Positions 18,970 to 25,704 of a DNA stretch of 64,000 nucleotides are shown here, in pieces. The stretch is from contig NZ_CP107996.1 of NCBI RefSeq assembly GCF_036088315.1, forward strand, positions 2,066,501 through 2,130,500, in the 5' to 3' direction. Position 1 is the stretch's first letter, and each line of letters begins with the position of its first letter. The DNA is from Streptomyces sp. NBC_00344 (GTDB lineage Bacteria; Actinomycetota; Actinomycetes; Streptomycetales; Streptomycetaceae). Made by a program: the position numbers and the translations under genes. The notes below the pieces were generated by a model. That model saw only the letters and a program-made list of their open reading frames with translations. It was not told the DNA's origin and did not search any database.

Positions 18970-19980
18970 TCAGATGTGTTCGGGTGCGCTGATGCCGAGC
19001 AGGGACAGGCCGCCTGCGAGCACCGTCCCGGCGGCCTCGGCGAGGGCGAGCCGGGAACGGTGGGCGGCCGAGGGTTTCTCGTCACCGACGGGCAGCACGG
19101 TGACGTGGAACTCCAGAAACGCGTCCGCCACGGCCACCAGATGCCGGGCGAGTCGCTGGGCTGCCCCGGTGCCGCCGGCCGTACCGGGGGCGGCCTCGGC
19201 ATGGGCGTGGGCACCCTCGGCGTCGGCAGCTTCGGCGAAGGCGGGGAAATCGGTCAGCGCGGCGAGCAGCGCGGGCGCCCGCACGCCGTCCTCGTCCTGA
19301 GCGGCCCGGAAGCCGAGGTCCTCCGCGTTACGGAGCAGAGCGCGGCTGCGGGCGTACGCGTACTGGACGCGGAACAGCGGATTGCTCTCCCGCCGGACCA
19401 GCAGCTGCTCCCCGCCGCCGAGCAGCGAGTCCCAGCAGGCGGCGTCCGGCCCCAGGCGTTCGAGCTGCACCGGATGGAGGGTGGCTGCGGGGCCGGCTGT
19501 GGTGCTGTTGGCGGAGAGGGGTGGGCCGGCGGGGTCGGTGGTGCCTGCTGGGACGGTCGAGGGTGCCGGGTTGGTGGTGCGTGCGGGACCTGTGGTGCGT
19601 GCGAGAACACTCGTGGGTGCCGCGCCGGTGGTCCGTGCCCCTCGCCCGTACCGTGCGCTCTGCTCGATGACCCTGCGTACGACGGTGCCCGCGCCGTCAG
19701 GAACCAGCGTGAAGTTCAGGAATCCCGGCCCGGTGATCTCGACCCGTTCGATCCCCCGCGTACCGGCGATCCGCTCCCTGAGCGCTTCGGCGACCGCCCG
19801 GGGAGGCATACCGGCGGGGCCGGCCAGCCGCAGCGCGGCGTTCGTGGCGTAGTCCCCCCGGCCGCCGGGCCGGGGCCTCTCGACCCTGACGTGTTCGGGG
19901 ACAGCCACCCGCAGGGCACCCTCGTCCACCGCGCGGCGCACGGCGCGCGTGACGGCACAGGAGAGCTCGGCGGGGGTCAC
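18970..19980 (-). CDS. nrtL: ArgS-related anticodon-binding protein
   Basis: The protein joins two pieces of arginyl-tRNA synthetase without the catalytic core. The N terminus (about 1-100) resembles the ArgRS N-terminal tRNA-binding domain (GDYATNAALRLA, GPGFLNF). The C-terminal half (from about 195) resembles the DALR anticodon domain (NPLFRVQYAYARSRALLRNA). HIGH and KMSKS motifs are absent, so it cannot charge tRNA. The linker (about 115-165) is a Thr/Pro/Ala-rich low-complexity stretch. I choose the GTG at 19980 (MTPAELSCAVTRAVRRAV), giving 336 residues, because a TACGCT box ends 6 nt before it. It precedes lysA. Confidence 0.8.
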   Translation of the reverse strand: MTPAELSCAVTRAVRRAVDEGALRVAVPEHVRVERPRPGGRGDYATNAALRLAGPAGMPPRAVAEALRERIAGTRGIERVEITGPGFLNFTLVPDGAGTVVRRVIEQSARYGRGARTTGAAPTSVLARTTGPARTTNPAPSTVPAGTTDPAGPPLSANSTTAGPAATLHPVQLERLGPDAACWDSLLGGGEQLLVRRESNPLFRVQYAYARSRALLRNAEDLGFRAAQDEDGVRAPALLAALTDFPAFAEAADAEGAHAHAEAAPGTAGGTGAAQRLARHLVAVADAFLEFHVTVLPVGDEKPSAAHRSRLALAEAAGTVLAGGLSLLGISAPEHI

Positions 19981-19986
19981 GGGACC

Positions 19987-19992
19987 AGCGTA
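19987..19992 (-). promoter_or_regulatory. leaderless -10 box of nrtL
   Basis: TACGCT on the minus strand ends 6 nt before the nrtL GTG, and no Shine-Dalgarno is visible. This spacing puts the transcription start on the start codon. No good -35 is visible. Confidence 0.5.
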
Positions 19993-20059
19993 TGGGAGAA
20001 GGGGGGCGTCTCCGCGAACCGGTTTCGCCATGCGGGCAGCTCGCGGGGCGGCGCGGCGG

Positions 20060-20521
20060 TCAGCCGAGCGCACTCCCCGCCCGCCCGGCAGGCCGGCTCG
20101 GACCGGGGTTGCCGCACGGCCGCACAGGGTCCGGCGGGCTCTCCAGCCCCACCAGCTGCCGAACCATCCGGACCAGCGCGGCAGGCTCGAAGGGCTTCGC
20201 GAGAAAGGCGTCCACCCCGGACGCCAGCCCGCTCTCCACTTCCTGCTGCGTACACGCGCTGACGATCGCCAGCGGGATCCGGCTGGTACGCGGATCGGAA
20301 CGCAGCCGCGCCGCGGTCCGCAGCCCGTCGAGCCTCGGCATCACCACATCGAGCGTGATCGCATCGGGCGCGACCCGGTGGACGACATCCAGGCACTCGG
20401 CACCGTCAGCCGCGGTCACGACCTCGAAGCCCTCCAGCTCGAGATTGACCCTGATCAGCTGCCGGATGACCTTGTTGTCATCGACAACAAGCACCCGGCC
20501 CAACGCACCCGGCACACTCAT
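20060..20521 (-). CDS. stand-alone response regulator receiver protein
   Basis: This is a CheY-like receiver domain (about 10-130) with no output domain, only a Pro/Arg-rich tail. The acidic pocket reads VVDDN, the phospho-acceptor aspartate is in ITLDVVMPRLDG, and the switch lysine is in FLAKPFEP. No kinase gene is adjacent. Two starts are possible: the ATG at 20521 (MSVPGALGRV, 153 aa) or the GTG two codons later at 20515. The GTG lies 7 nt from a TACGCT box and would suit a leaderless mRNA better. It lies next to the tRNA-Arg on the opposite strand. Confidence 0.85.
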   Translation of the reverse strand: MSVPGALGRVLVVDDNKVIRQLIRVNLELEGFEVVTAADGAECLDVVHRVAPDAITLDVVMPRLDGLRTAARLRSDPRTSRIPLAIVSACTQQEVESGLASGVDAFLAKPFEPAALVRMVRQLVGLESPPDPVRPCGNPGPSRPAGRAGSALG

Positions 20522-20522
20522 G

Positions 20523-20528
20523 AGCGTA
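20523..20528 (-). promoter_or_regulatory. leaderless -10 box of the response regulator gene
   Basis: TACGCT on the minus strand lies 7 nt before the GTG at 20515 and 1 nt before the ATG at 20521. No Shine-Dalgarno is present. Confidence 0.45.
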
Positions 20529-20672
20529 GAACCGCCGACACCACCGCGTCCCGGTTTTGCCCACTTCCACCCCCGCGTCCACCAACGGACCTCGCGCCTC
20601 CGGAAATACCCGTTCATGGCCACCCCATCTGAGCTGGTAGGGTTTCACCAGTCGGCGCTAACCCGCCGAAAC

Positions 20673-20744
20673 GCCCCCGTAGCTCAGGGGATAGAGCAAC
20701 GGCCTCCGGAGCCGTGTGCGCAGGTTCGAATCCTGCCGGGGGCA
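20673..20744 (+). tRNA. tRNA-Arg (anticodon CCG)
   Basis: A full cloverleaf can be drawn: acceptor GCCCCCG/CGGGGGC, D-stem GCTC/GAGC, anticodon stem ACGGC/GCCGT with loop CTCCGGA (anticodon CCG, reads CGG), T-stem GCAGG/CCTGC with loop TTCGAAT, and discriminator A. The genomic 3' end continues CCT, so the CCA tail is not fully encoded. tRNA-Arg genes are common attachment sites for actinomycete integrative elements. Confidence 0.97.
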
Positions 20745-20762
20745 CCTTGTATGAGGTGCCCA

Positions 20763-20802
20763 AAGACCCCGTCACCAGCGGAAACGCTGAGGCCGGGGTC
20801 TT
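20763..20802 (+). terminator. terminator after tRNA-Arg
   Basis: The outer stem AAGACCCCG (20763-20771) pairs with CGGGGTCTT (20794-20802), and an inner stem CAGCG-GAAA-CGCTG caps it. It begins 18 nt past the mature tRNA end. Its right half is shared with the 75-nt repeat. Confidence 0.8.
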
Positions 20803-20852
20803 CGCGTATGTGCAGGCGGATGCAGCCTGGAGCCGCCGCATGTCGGGGTCTG
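20778..20852 (+). repeat. 75-nt direct repeat, copy 1
   Basis: This block starts inside the tRNA terminator and matches 22963-23037 over 75 nt without gaps, with 8 mismatches by my count. The copies are in the same orientation about 2.2 kb apart and bracket the FG-GAP gene. Confidence 0.85.
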
Positions 20853-20899
20853 TGGACGAGGCGTGGACGGGATCTTGAGGCATTGCCGCAGGTGGGGTC

Positions 20900-21070
20900 C
20901 GGGATATGGCGTGAGCCCGCACTCGGCTGTGCGCGTCGGCGAAGGCCCCGATCCAAGCCTGGCGATGGCGAGCGATGCTGTACACCTGCTCGGCTGTCAG
21001 CACTCCTGAGAGGGGCGCCAGTGCCGCCACCTCACGCTCCTGGCACACACGCACACTTAGCGGCGTGGCC
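20900..21070 (-). pseudogene. probable remnant of a site-specific tyrosine recombinase
   Basis: The minus-strand reading contains VCQEREVAALAPL and LTAEQVYSIARHRQAW. This resembles the region just before the catalytic domain of actinomycete tyrosine integrases, where a basic stretch is followed by PLTxEQVxALADA. No catalytic Arg, His or Tyr motifs follow, so only a fragment remains. It reads toward the tRNA-Arg, as such integrases often do. Resemblance is by eye and modest. Confidence 0.3.
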
Positions 21071-21217
21071 ACCACCTTGAGACCAGTCAGGCCAACGGAG
21101 ACGAGCACCGGCTCCACCGGTACAGGGAAACCGCATCAGAGCTCAAGCGCAGCGCAGCGAATAAGCGAATAGAGGGGCACGGAATCGTGCACGCCCTCGC
21201 GGCACGCGCAGAAAGCT

Positions 21218-22699
21218 CTAGAAGGCGATGTGAGGGCTCGTCAGGGCCGCCCCGAAGTAGCCCTTCACGCCGCGAACGGCGATGCCGGCGCTCGTGCCGC
21301 ACAGGTTGGTGGAGCCGCTGAGGACGGGGCCGGTGGTCGAGCCACGGGCGATCCACAGGCAACCGTCACTGTTCTCCGTGGGAACGCCGACGACCGTCTC
21401 GGCCTTGCCGTCCTTGTTGAGGTCGGCGAGGTGGACCGAGGCTCCGAACTGGTCGCCGGTCTCAGCAGTGCCGGGCACGCCGGCCGTGTTCTGGGTGTAG
21501 CCGACCGCCTTGGTCGTGGTCAGACCCGTGGCGGAACCGCGCAGCAGGACGGCCGTGCCGGCCATCTCGTGCGCGCCGACTCCCTCGCTGGGGACACCGA
21601 CGAGGACATCGGCGTAGCCGTCGGCGTTGACGTCGCCTACGCTGAGCGACTGGCCGAAACGATCGCCGTCCTCCGCCGTGCCGGGAACCCCCGCCGTGTC
21701 CTGGTGGAAGACCTTCGGCCGCTGGTCGGCGGTGATGCCTTGTGCACTTCCGTAGAGAACCTGGATCTCGCCGCCGCGGTGCGCGGCACCAGGCATGTTC
21801 ATCGTGGATTCGTCGTCCGCGATGGCGGTGACGAGGTCACCGTAGCCGTCACCGTTGACGTCACCGATCTGGCCGGCGTGGCCGTCGGCGAACGGCAGTT
21901 TCGTGGGCCAGGTCGTCATGGGAACGTCGCCGATCGGGCCGTTGTCGACGAACACGGATCCGCGGATGTCGTCGTCCGAGGGGCCAGGCAGCCAGAACCG
22001 TTCCGCCCTGCCGTCGCCGTTCACGTCGCCCATCACCAGACTGCGGGCGTTGACGCGCCATTCCCGGTAGTGGGTGGCGGCCTTGCCGGTGCGAGTGAAG
22101 GGGCCGGCATAGGAGGCCGCCTCGCAGCGCGAACCGATACCCACTTCCGGGGCACCGTCCCCGTTCATGTCTCCCGTGGCCAGGGACATCCCGAATCCGC
22201 AATAGGTCAGACCGTCCCCGAACCCGGAGGGCGCGGAGATGCTTGCGCCGCCCTGAAGGCCATGGGACCCACCCCACACAACGGTCACGGAGCCCCGGGA
22301 CTGCTTGCCGTCGACCTCTTCATGGGGCGTGCCGACGACCAGATCCGCGTACCCGTCCCGGTCCAGATCGGCACTGGCAACCGCCGAGCCGAACCCATCC
22401 CCGTCCTCGGATGTACCGGGGACCCCGGCCGTCGCCTGAGTGATCACGGCCCGACGCGTGGCACTCACGGATGACGCCGACCCATACAGAACGACCACGG
22501 CACCGGCTTCCTCCACCGATCCATTGGCGGACTCGGGAGCGCCCACGACCAGGTCGCGATAACCGTCACCGTTGAAGTCGTCTTGGACAGCGGCGGTGTT
22601 GGCCCCCTTGTACGGAGCGGCCGCCGAAGCCGTCGCCGGAGTAAGGGTGACGGCGAAGAGAGGTGCGAGCACGGCCGCGGCTGTGACTGCTCTGTACAA
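21218..22699 (-). CDS. secreted FG-GAP/VCBS beta-propeller protein
   Basis: This exported protein of 493 residues starts with a TTG at 22699, with GAGGAG 5 nt upstream. A signal peptide covers about 1-27 (ending ATASAAAP). The rest is a run of FG-GAP repeats with calcium-binding loops of the form D-x-N/D-x-D-G: DFNGDGYRD, DLDRDGYAD, DMNGDGAPE, DVNGDGRAE, DVNGDGYGD, DVNADGYAD and DLNKDGKAE. That is about seven blades, as in an integrin-alpha propeller. No enzyme or anchor domain is seen. The ligand is unknown. It lies between the two copies of the 75-nt repeat, so it may be part of transferred DNA. Confidence 0.88.
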   Translation of the reverse strand: MYRAVTAAAVLAPLFAVTLTPATASAAAPYKGANTAAVQDDFNGDGYRDLVVGAPESANGSVEEAGAVVVLYGSASSVSATRRAVITQATAGVPGTSEDGDGFGSAVASADLDRDGYADLVVGTPHEEVDGKQSRGSVTVVWGGSHGLQGGASISAPSGFGDGLTYCGFGMSLATGDMNGDGAPEVGIGSRCEAASYAGPFTRTGKAATHYREWRVNARSLVMGDVNGDGRAERFWLPGPSDDDIRGSVFVDNGPIGDVPMTTWPTKLPFADGHAGQIGDVNGDGYGDLVTAIADDESTMNMPGAAHRGGEIQVLYGSAQGITADQRPKVFHQDTAGVPGTAEDGDRFGQSLSVGDVNADGYADVLVGVPSEGVGAHEMAGTAVLLRGSATGLTTTKAVGYTQNTAGVPGTAETGDQFGASVHLADLNKDGKAETVVGVPTENSDGCLWIARGSTTGPVLSGSTNLCGTSAGIAVRGVKGYFGAALTSPHIAF

Positions 22700-22854
22700 C
22701 GGAACTCCTCATGCGGGACGACACAAACGGCAGGGAGGCGAGAGCTGCATAACCTAGAGCTCAATCGCCTCACTGGACTCACGAGAGAGCCGCAAGGTTG
22801 TACGCGACTCCCAATAGATCGAGGAGCTCAGCCGCGCCGGTACGTGTCTTCAAG

Positions 22855-22874
22855 TTCCTGCCGATCGGCAGGAA
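22855..22874. promoter_or_regulatory. 20-nt perfect palindrome
   Basis: TTCCTGCCGATCGGCAGGAA is its own reverse complement with no spacer. It lies about 155 bases upstream of the FG-GAP start and about 90 bases before repeat copy 2. It could be an operator or a recombination-related site; nothing identifies the protein. Confidence 0.45.
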
Positions 22875-22885
22875 GGAGGACATCC

Positions 22886-22954
22886 GTGACCTGCAAAGCC
22901 TGCCCGGCAACATCGCATACGACGACCAACACGCTGAGCACCGGCTCCCCTTGA
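22886..22954 (+). CDS. possible 22-residue short peptide
   Basis: A GTG at 22886 follows AAGGAGG with 6-nt spacing, an excellent ribosome site. It opens a 22-residue frame (VTCKACPATS... ending SP) that stops with TGA at 22952-22954. It has two cysteines in C-x2-C. Chance is a serious alternative at this length. Confidence 0.2.
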   Translation: MTCKACPATSHTTTNTLSTGSP

Positions 22955-22962
22955 GGCATCGC

Positions 22963-23037
22963 GCGGAAACGCTGAGGCAGGGGTCTTCGCGTGTGTGCAG
23001 GCGGATGCAGCCTTGAGCAGCTCTGTGTCGGGGTCTG
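22963..23037 (+). repeat. 75-nt direct repeat, copy 2
   Basis: This matches 20778-20852 in the same orientation (8 mismatches, no gaps). It lacks the left half of the tRNA terminator, so it is a copy of tRNA-flanking sequence without the tRNA. Confidence 0.85.
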
Positions 23038-23123
23038 CGCAATGTCCTGGAGAGGTTCTTGAAGCGTCTGCCCAGGCCAACCTCGGGCATCACGACGGCC
23101 GGACACGGCAACGACGCCGGCCC

Positions 23124-23663
23124 TCATCCAGCGTCCGGCCACTCCTCCCGGGACTCCGGAGGTTCCGGAACCGCCTGGCGCTCAACTCGTCGCCCGTTCT
23201 CCCCACGCAGCGACGTAAGCCACTGCCACAGGTCCGGCAGCGGTTGGGCCGGACAGGCGAGCCGATGCTCGATGCGGCACCTCTGGGATGGATCAGGTGG
23301 GCACACGCCGTAGACAGTCACCCGTCCATCGGCCAGCACTATCCAGCGATGCTCCGCCGGCACCGTGTGAGACGGCGGCATCATGTCCGGCTCCAGCAGC
23401 ACCCAGTCGTGTTCCAGCGTCAAAACACGATCCCCCAGCAGGCCGCAGTACGGGCAGGGCGACTGCCCGCCGCCGAGCCAACACGGACCCTTTTCGGAAA
23501 CCCCCATACCGTCAGGGTCGACAGCCCGGACCGCTCTGCGAAGAGGGTGAATCGGACGGGTCACGTGGTGCAGTCGTCCATCAGTGAAACGTAGTTCGAC
23601 TCGGCAGGTGCGACCAGCAACCAACACCCAACCGCACGCGGCCGAGACAGTACGGTGCCGCAC
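23124..23663 (-). CDS. DUF6083-like protein
   Basis: This 179-residue protein of unknown function is common in Streptomyces accessory DNA. A CPYC zinc-type knuckle (SPCPYCGLLGD, about 68-78) is followed by LEHDWVLLEPDMMPPSHTVPAEHRWIV, a segment typical of the family, then CRIEHRLACPAQPLPDLWQWLTSLRGENGRR. The start is uncertain: the GTG at 23663 has no ribosome site, and a GTG at 23627 is an alternative. Confidence 0.6.
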   Translation of the reverse strand: MRHRTVSAACGWVLVAGRTCRVELRFTDGRLHHVTRPIHPLRRAVRAVDPDGMGVSEKGPCWLGGGQSPCPYCGLLGDRVLTLEHDWVLLEPDMMPPSHTVPAEHRWIVLADGRVTVYGVCPPDPSQRCRIEHRLACPAQPLPDLWQWLTSLRGENGRRVERQAVPEPPESREEWPDAG

Positions 23664-23796
23664 GTCACGACGGGTCCGCGGCCGGAATCGGCGCCACCTC
23701 CCTCACGTTCCGTTCGGTGCGACCCCGACCGGGGCGCCTTCGCGATTCTGCGCGGATACTGAGGCGTCCCGTCAGTACTGACGCCCGGGAGGGACT

Positions 23797-24270
23797 GTGG
23801 CAGACCTCAGTTTCGGGATCTTCGTCATCGTCTTGATGGGTGCGTTGAGCCTGTTCTCCGTATGGGCGGCATGGCTTCACTGGACCGGCTCGGATCGGGC
23901 GCCCGATCTGTCGGGCTACCGGTACTCGGCGAACCCGTCGGTCATCAGTGGTCATGAACGCGGCGTCGTCGCCCTCGCGGGCTGGGTGGTGTGCATGACC
24001 CTCGGCATCGTCGCCGTTGGCGCTGCCGCCGGCGGCGCGGGACCCGTTGCCGATGTGGTCGGCGGATGCCTCGTCCTGGGCTCGTTGCCGTTGCTGGCGC
24101 TGCACGCCACGATCGCCTGGTTCAACTGGCCGAAGTTCCTGGTACCGCCTCACCGGCGGGGCGAGACGGGCTCGGTGGTCGGGTGGTGGCGTCAGCGCCA
24201 GGACATCCGGGCATCGCTCAAGGAAGCTGCCCGACGGGATACCGAGGGCGGCACCCGGCGAGCCTCGTGA
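23797..24270 (+). CDS. small membrane protein of unknown function
   Basis: The 157-residue protein starts with a GTG preceded by GGAGG at 4-nt spacing. Three membrane segments are visible: about 5-28 (FGIFVIVLMGALSLFSVWAAW), 57-80 (VVALAGWVVCMTLGIVAVGAA) and 84-110 (VADVVGGCLVLGSLPLLALHA). The C terminus is a charged cytoplasmic tail. I do not recognise a family. Confidence 0.65.
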   Translation: MADLSFGIFVIVLMGALSLFSVWAAWLHWTGSDRAPDLSGYRYSANPSVISGHERGVVALAGWVVCMTLGIVAVGAAAGGAGPVADVVGGCLVLGSLPLLALHATIAWFNWPKFLVPPHRRGETGSVVGWWRQRQDIRASLKEAARRDTEGGTRRAS

Positions 24271-24415
24271 AGCGGGACTGACCTGCGCAGCCAGGGACCC
24301 GCCCCTTCATTTGTGCGAGGCGGCGGCCCACCCCCCGCGAGCCCGCCCTCATCCCCCCGAGCTCCCCTGTGTGCCCGAACGCTCACCCTGTGTGGCAGGG
24401 GTGGGTGATTCCTCT

Positions 24416-24421
24416 TAGTTT
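24416..24421 (+). promoter_or_regulatory. leaderless -10 box of the beta-helix gene
   Basis: TAGTTT ends 6 nt before the ATG at 24428. No Shine-Dalgarno is present between them. Confidence 0.4.
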
Positions 24422-24427
24422 CGGCTC

Positions 24428-25546
24428 ATGACCAAACAACAGCTGAAGCTCCTCGCATGCATCACCGTCGCCGCCGGTACCGGACTGGCCGCGGCCCCGC
24501 CCTCAGTCGCCGCCGGCCCGCGGATGGTGCATCCGGGTGAATCGATCCAAGCAGCGGTGAATGCCGCGAAGCCCGGGGACGTCATCCGTATCGCCCCCGG
24601 CACCTATCGGGAGAGCGTCCTGATCACCAAACCCGGCCTCACCCTCCGGGGGTCGGGGTCGGGGACGGTGCTCGTACCGGGGAACAGGACGACCAAGCCC
24701 GCCAAGTCGACCAAAGCGACCAAAGCCACCAAGTCAACGAAGAAGGCCAAGGCCGCGCAGAGCTGCGCCAAGCAGGGCAACGGGATCTGTGTGCTCGGCA
24801 CGGCGTCGAAGCCCGTCCGCGACGTGCAGATCCGCTCGCTCGCGCTCTCCGGCTTCAAGAAGAACGGTGTCTGGGCCTCCGGAACCGACAGGCTGGTCGT
24901 CCAGCAGGTGGTGTCCGAGAAGAACGGGACGTGGGGCATCGCGCAGGAGAAGTCCGTACGAGGAGTGTTCCGGCACAACACCGTCCGGGCCAACGGCGAT
25001 TCCGGCATCATGATCGCGAACGTGGTGGAGAGCGAGGGTGGCGCCACCGACACCCGGGGCACCGTGGTCCAGGCCAACCGCCTCGAGGCGAACCGGATCG
25101 GTGTCACCCTGCGGCGGGTCCGCAACCTCGCCGTCATCGGTAACGAGGTCACCGGGAACTGCGGCGGCGTGTTCGTCGTGGGTGACGAGAACAAGCCCGC
25201 GGCCGGCCAGATGACCATCAGCGGCAACCAGATCCACCACAACAACAAGTCCTGCGCCGCCACCGCCCGGATGCCCGCACTCCAGGGCGCCGGCATCGTC
25301 CTCACGGGTTCCCAGGGCACCCTGGTGCGCTCCAACACGATTCAGGACAACGTGGGCAAGTCGCCGTACTCGGGCGGCATCGTGCTCTTCAAGAGCTTCG
25401 TGGGCGCGGCGAACAGCGACAACGCCATCCGGGACAACGTCGTACAGGGCAACAAGCCGGCCGACCTGGCCGGGACGAACACCGGGTCGGGCAACACCTT
25501 CGAGCGCAATCGCTGCGGAGCCTCCCAGCCGACCGGCACCTGCTGA
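24428..25546 (+). CDS. secreted right-handed beta-helix (PbH1/NosD-like) protein
   Basis: This exported protein of 372 residues has a signal peptide at about 1-29 (LAAAPPSVAAG). The sequence then opens with IQAAVNAAKPGDVIRIAPGTYRE, the usual first turn of parallel beta-helix proteins. PbH1 repeats follow, built on motifs such as NTVRANGDSGIMI, NRLEANRIGVTL, NQIHHNNKS and NTIQDNVG. An unusual Lys/Thr-rich insert (about 88-110, KPAKSTKATKATKSTKK) interrupts the second turn. Catalytic residues of a known lyase are not evident, so function is open. It lies beside the pigment cluster's O-methyltransferase but is separated from it by a large hairpin. Confidence 0.8.
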   Translation: MTKQQLKLLACITVAAGTGLAAAPPSVAAGPRMVHPGESIQAAVNAAKPGDVIRIAPGTYRESVLITKPGLTLRGSGSGTVLVPGNRTTKPAKSTKATKATKSTKKAKAAQSCAKQGNGICVLGTASKPVRDVQIRSLALSGFKKNGVWASGTDRLVVQQVVSEKNGTWGIAQEKSVRGVFRHNTVRANGDSGIMIANVVESEGGATDTRGTVVQANRLEANRIGVTLRRVRNLAVIGNEVTGNCGGVFVVGDENKPAAGQMTISGNQIHHNNKSCAATARMPALQGAGIVLTGSQGTLVRSNTIQDNVGKSPYSGGIVLFKSFVGAANSDNAIRDNVVQGNKPADLAGTNTGSGNTFERNRCGASQPTGTC

Positions 25547-25564
25547 TCCACCTGGCTCCACACA

Positions 25565-25637
25565 GCCGTTCACCCACCGGTGAACCGGCGGCCGGCCGGC
25601 ACCGGCCGGCCGGGCTGTGCACCGGCGGGTGAACGGC
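25565..25637. terminator. nested inverted repeat, likely terminator
   Basis: The outer arms GCCGTTCACCCACCGGTG (25565-25582) and CACCGGCGGGTGAACGGC (25620-25637) pair with one mismatch. Inside, GGCCGGCCGG (25590-25599) pairs with CCGGCCGGCC (25602-25611). It lies 19 bases after the beta-helix stop codon. Confidence 0.7.
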
Positions 25638-25704
25638 CCGTCCCGTCCGAAGCCACCCCACCGACCGCCACCAGGATGTCCCCCGCAAGGAGAAACGAAG
25701 CCGT

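Larger units (their letters stand above)
22700..23123 (+). other. gap with palindrome, repeat and gene debris
   Basis: This stretch of 424 bases holds a 20-nt perfect palindrome, a possible short reading frame, and copy 2 of the 75-nt repeat. Minus-strand frames here give broken, protein-like pieces (for example AAELLDLLGVAYNLAAL) that may be debris of a lost gene. No full gene is supported. Confidence 0.5.

Noticed and set aside
18247..20262. A 671-codon open frame antisense to lysA and nrtL
   Set aside because: It is Gly/Asp-rich with no domain; both genes on the opposite strand are well supported.
20614..20956. A minus-strand frame ending in GAPGRIRTCAHGSGG-type sequence
   Set aside because: This is the well-known false protein read antisense through a tRNA gene.
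20673..25600. A complete integrative and conjugative element at tRNA-Arg
   Set aside because: No intact integrase, replication or transfer gene is present; the second repeat lacks the tRNA end expected of an attachment site.
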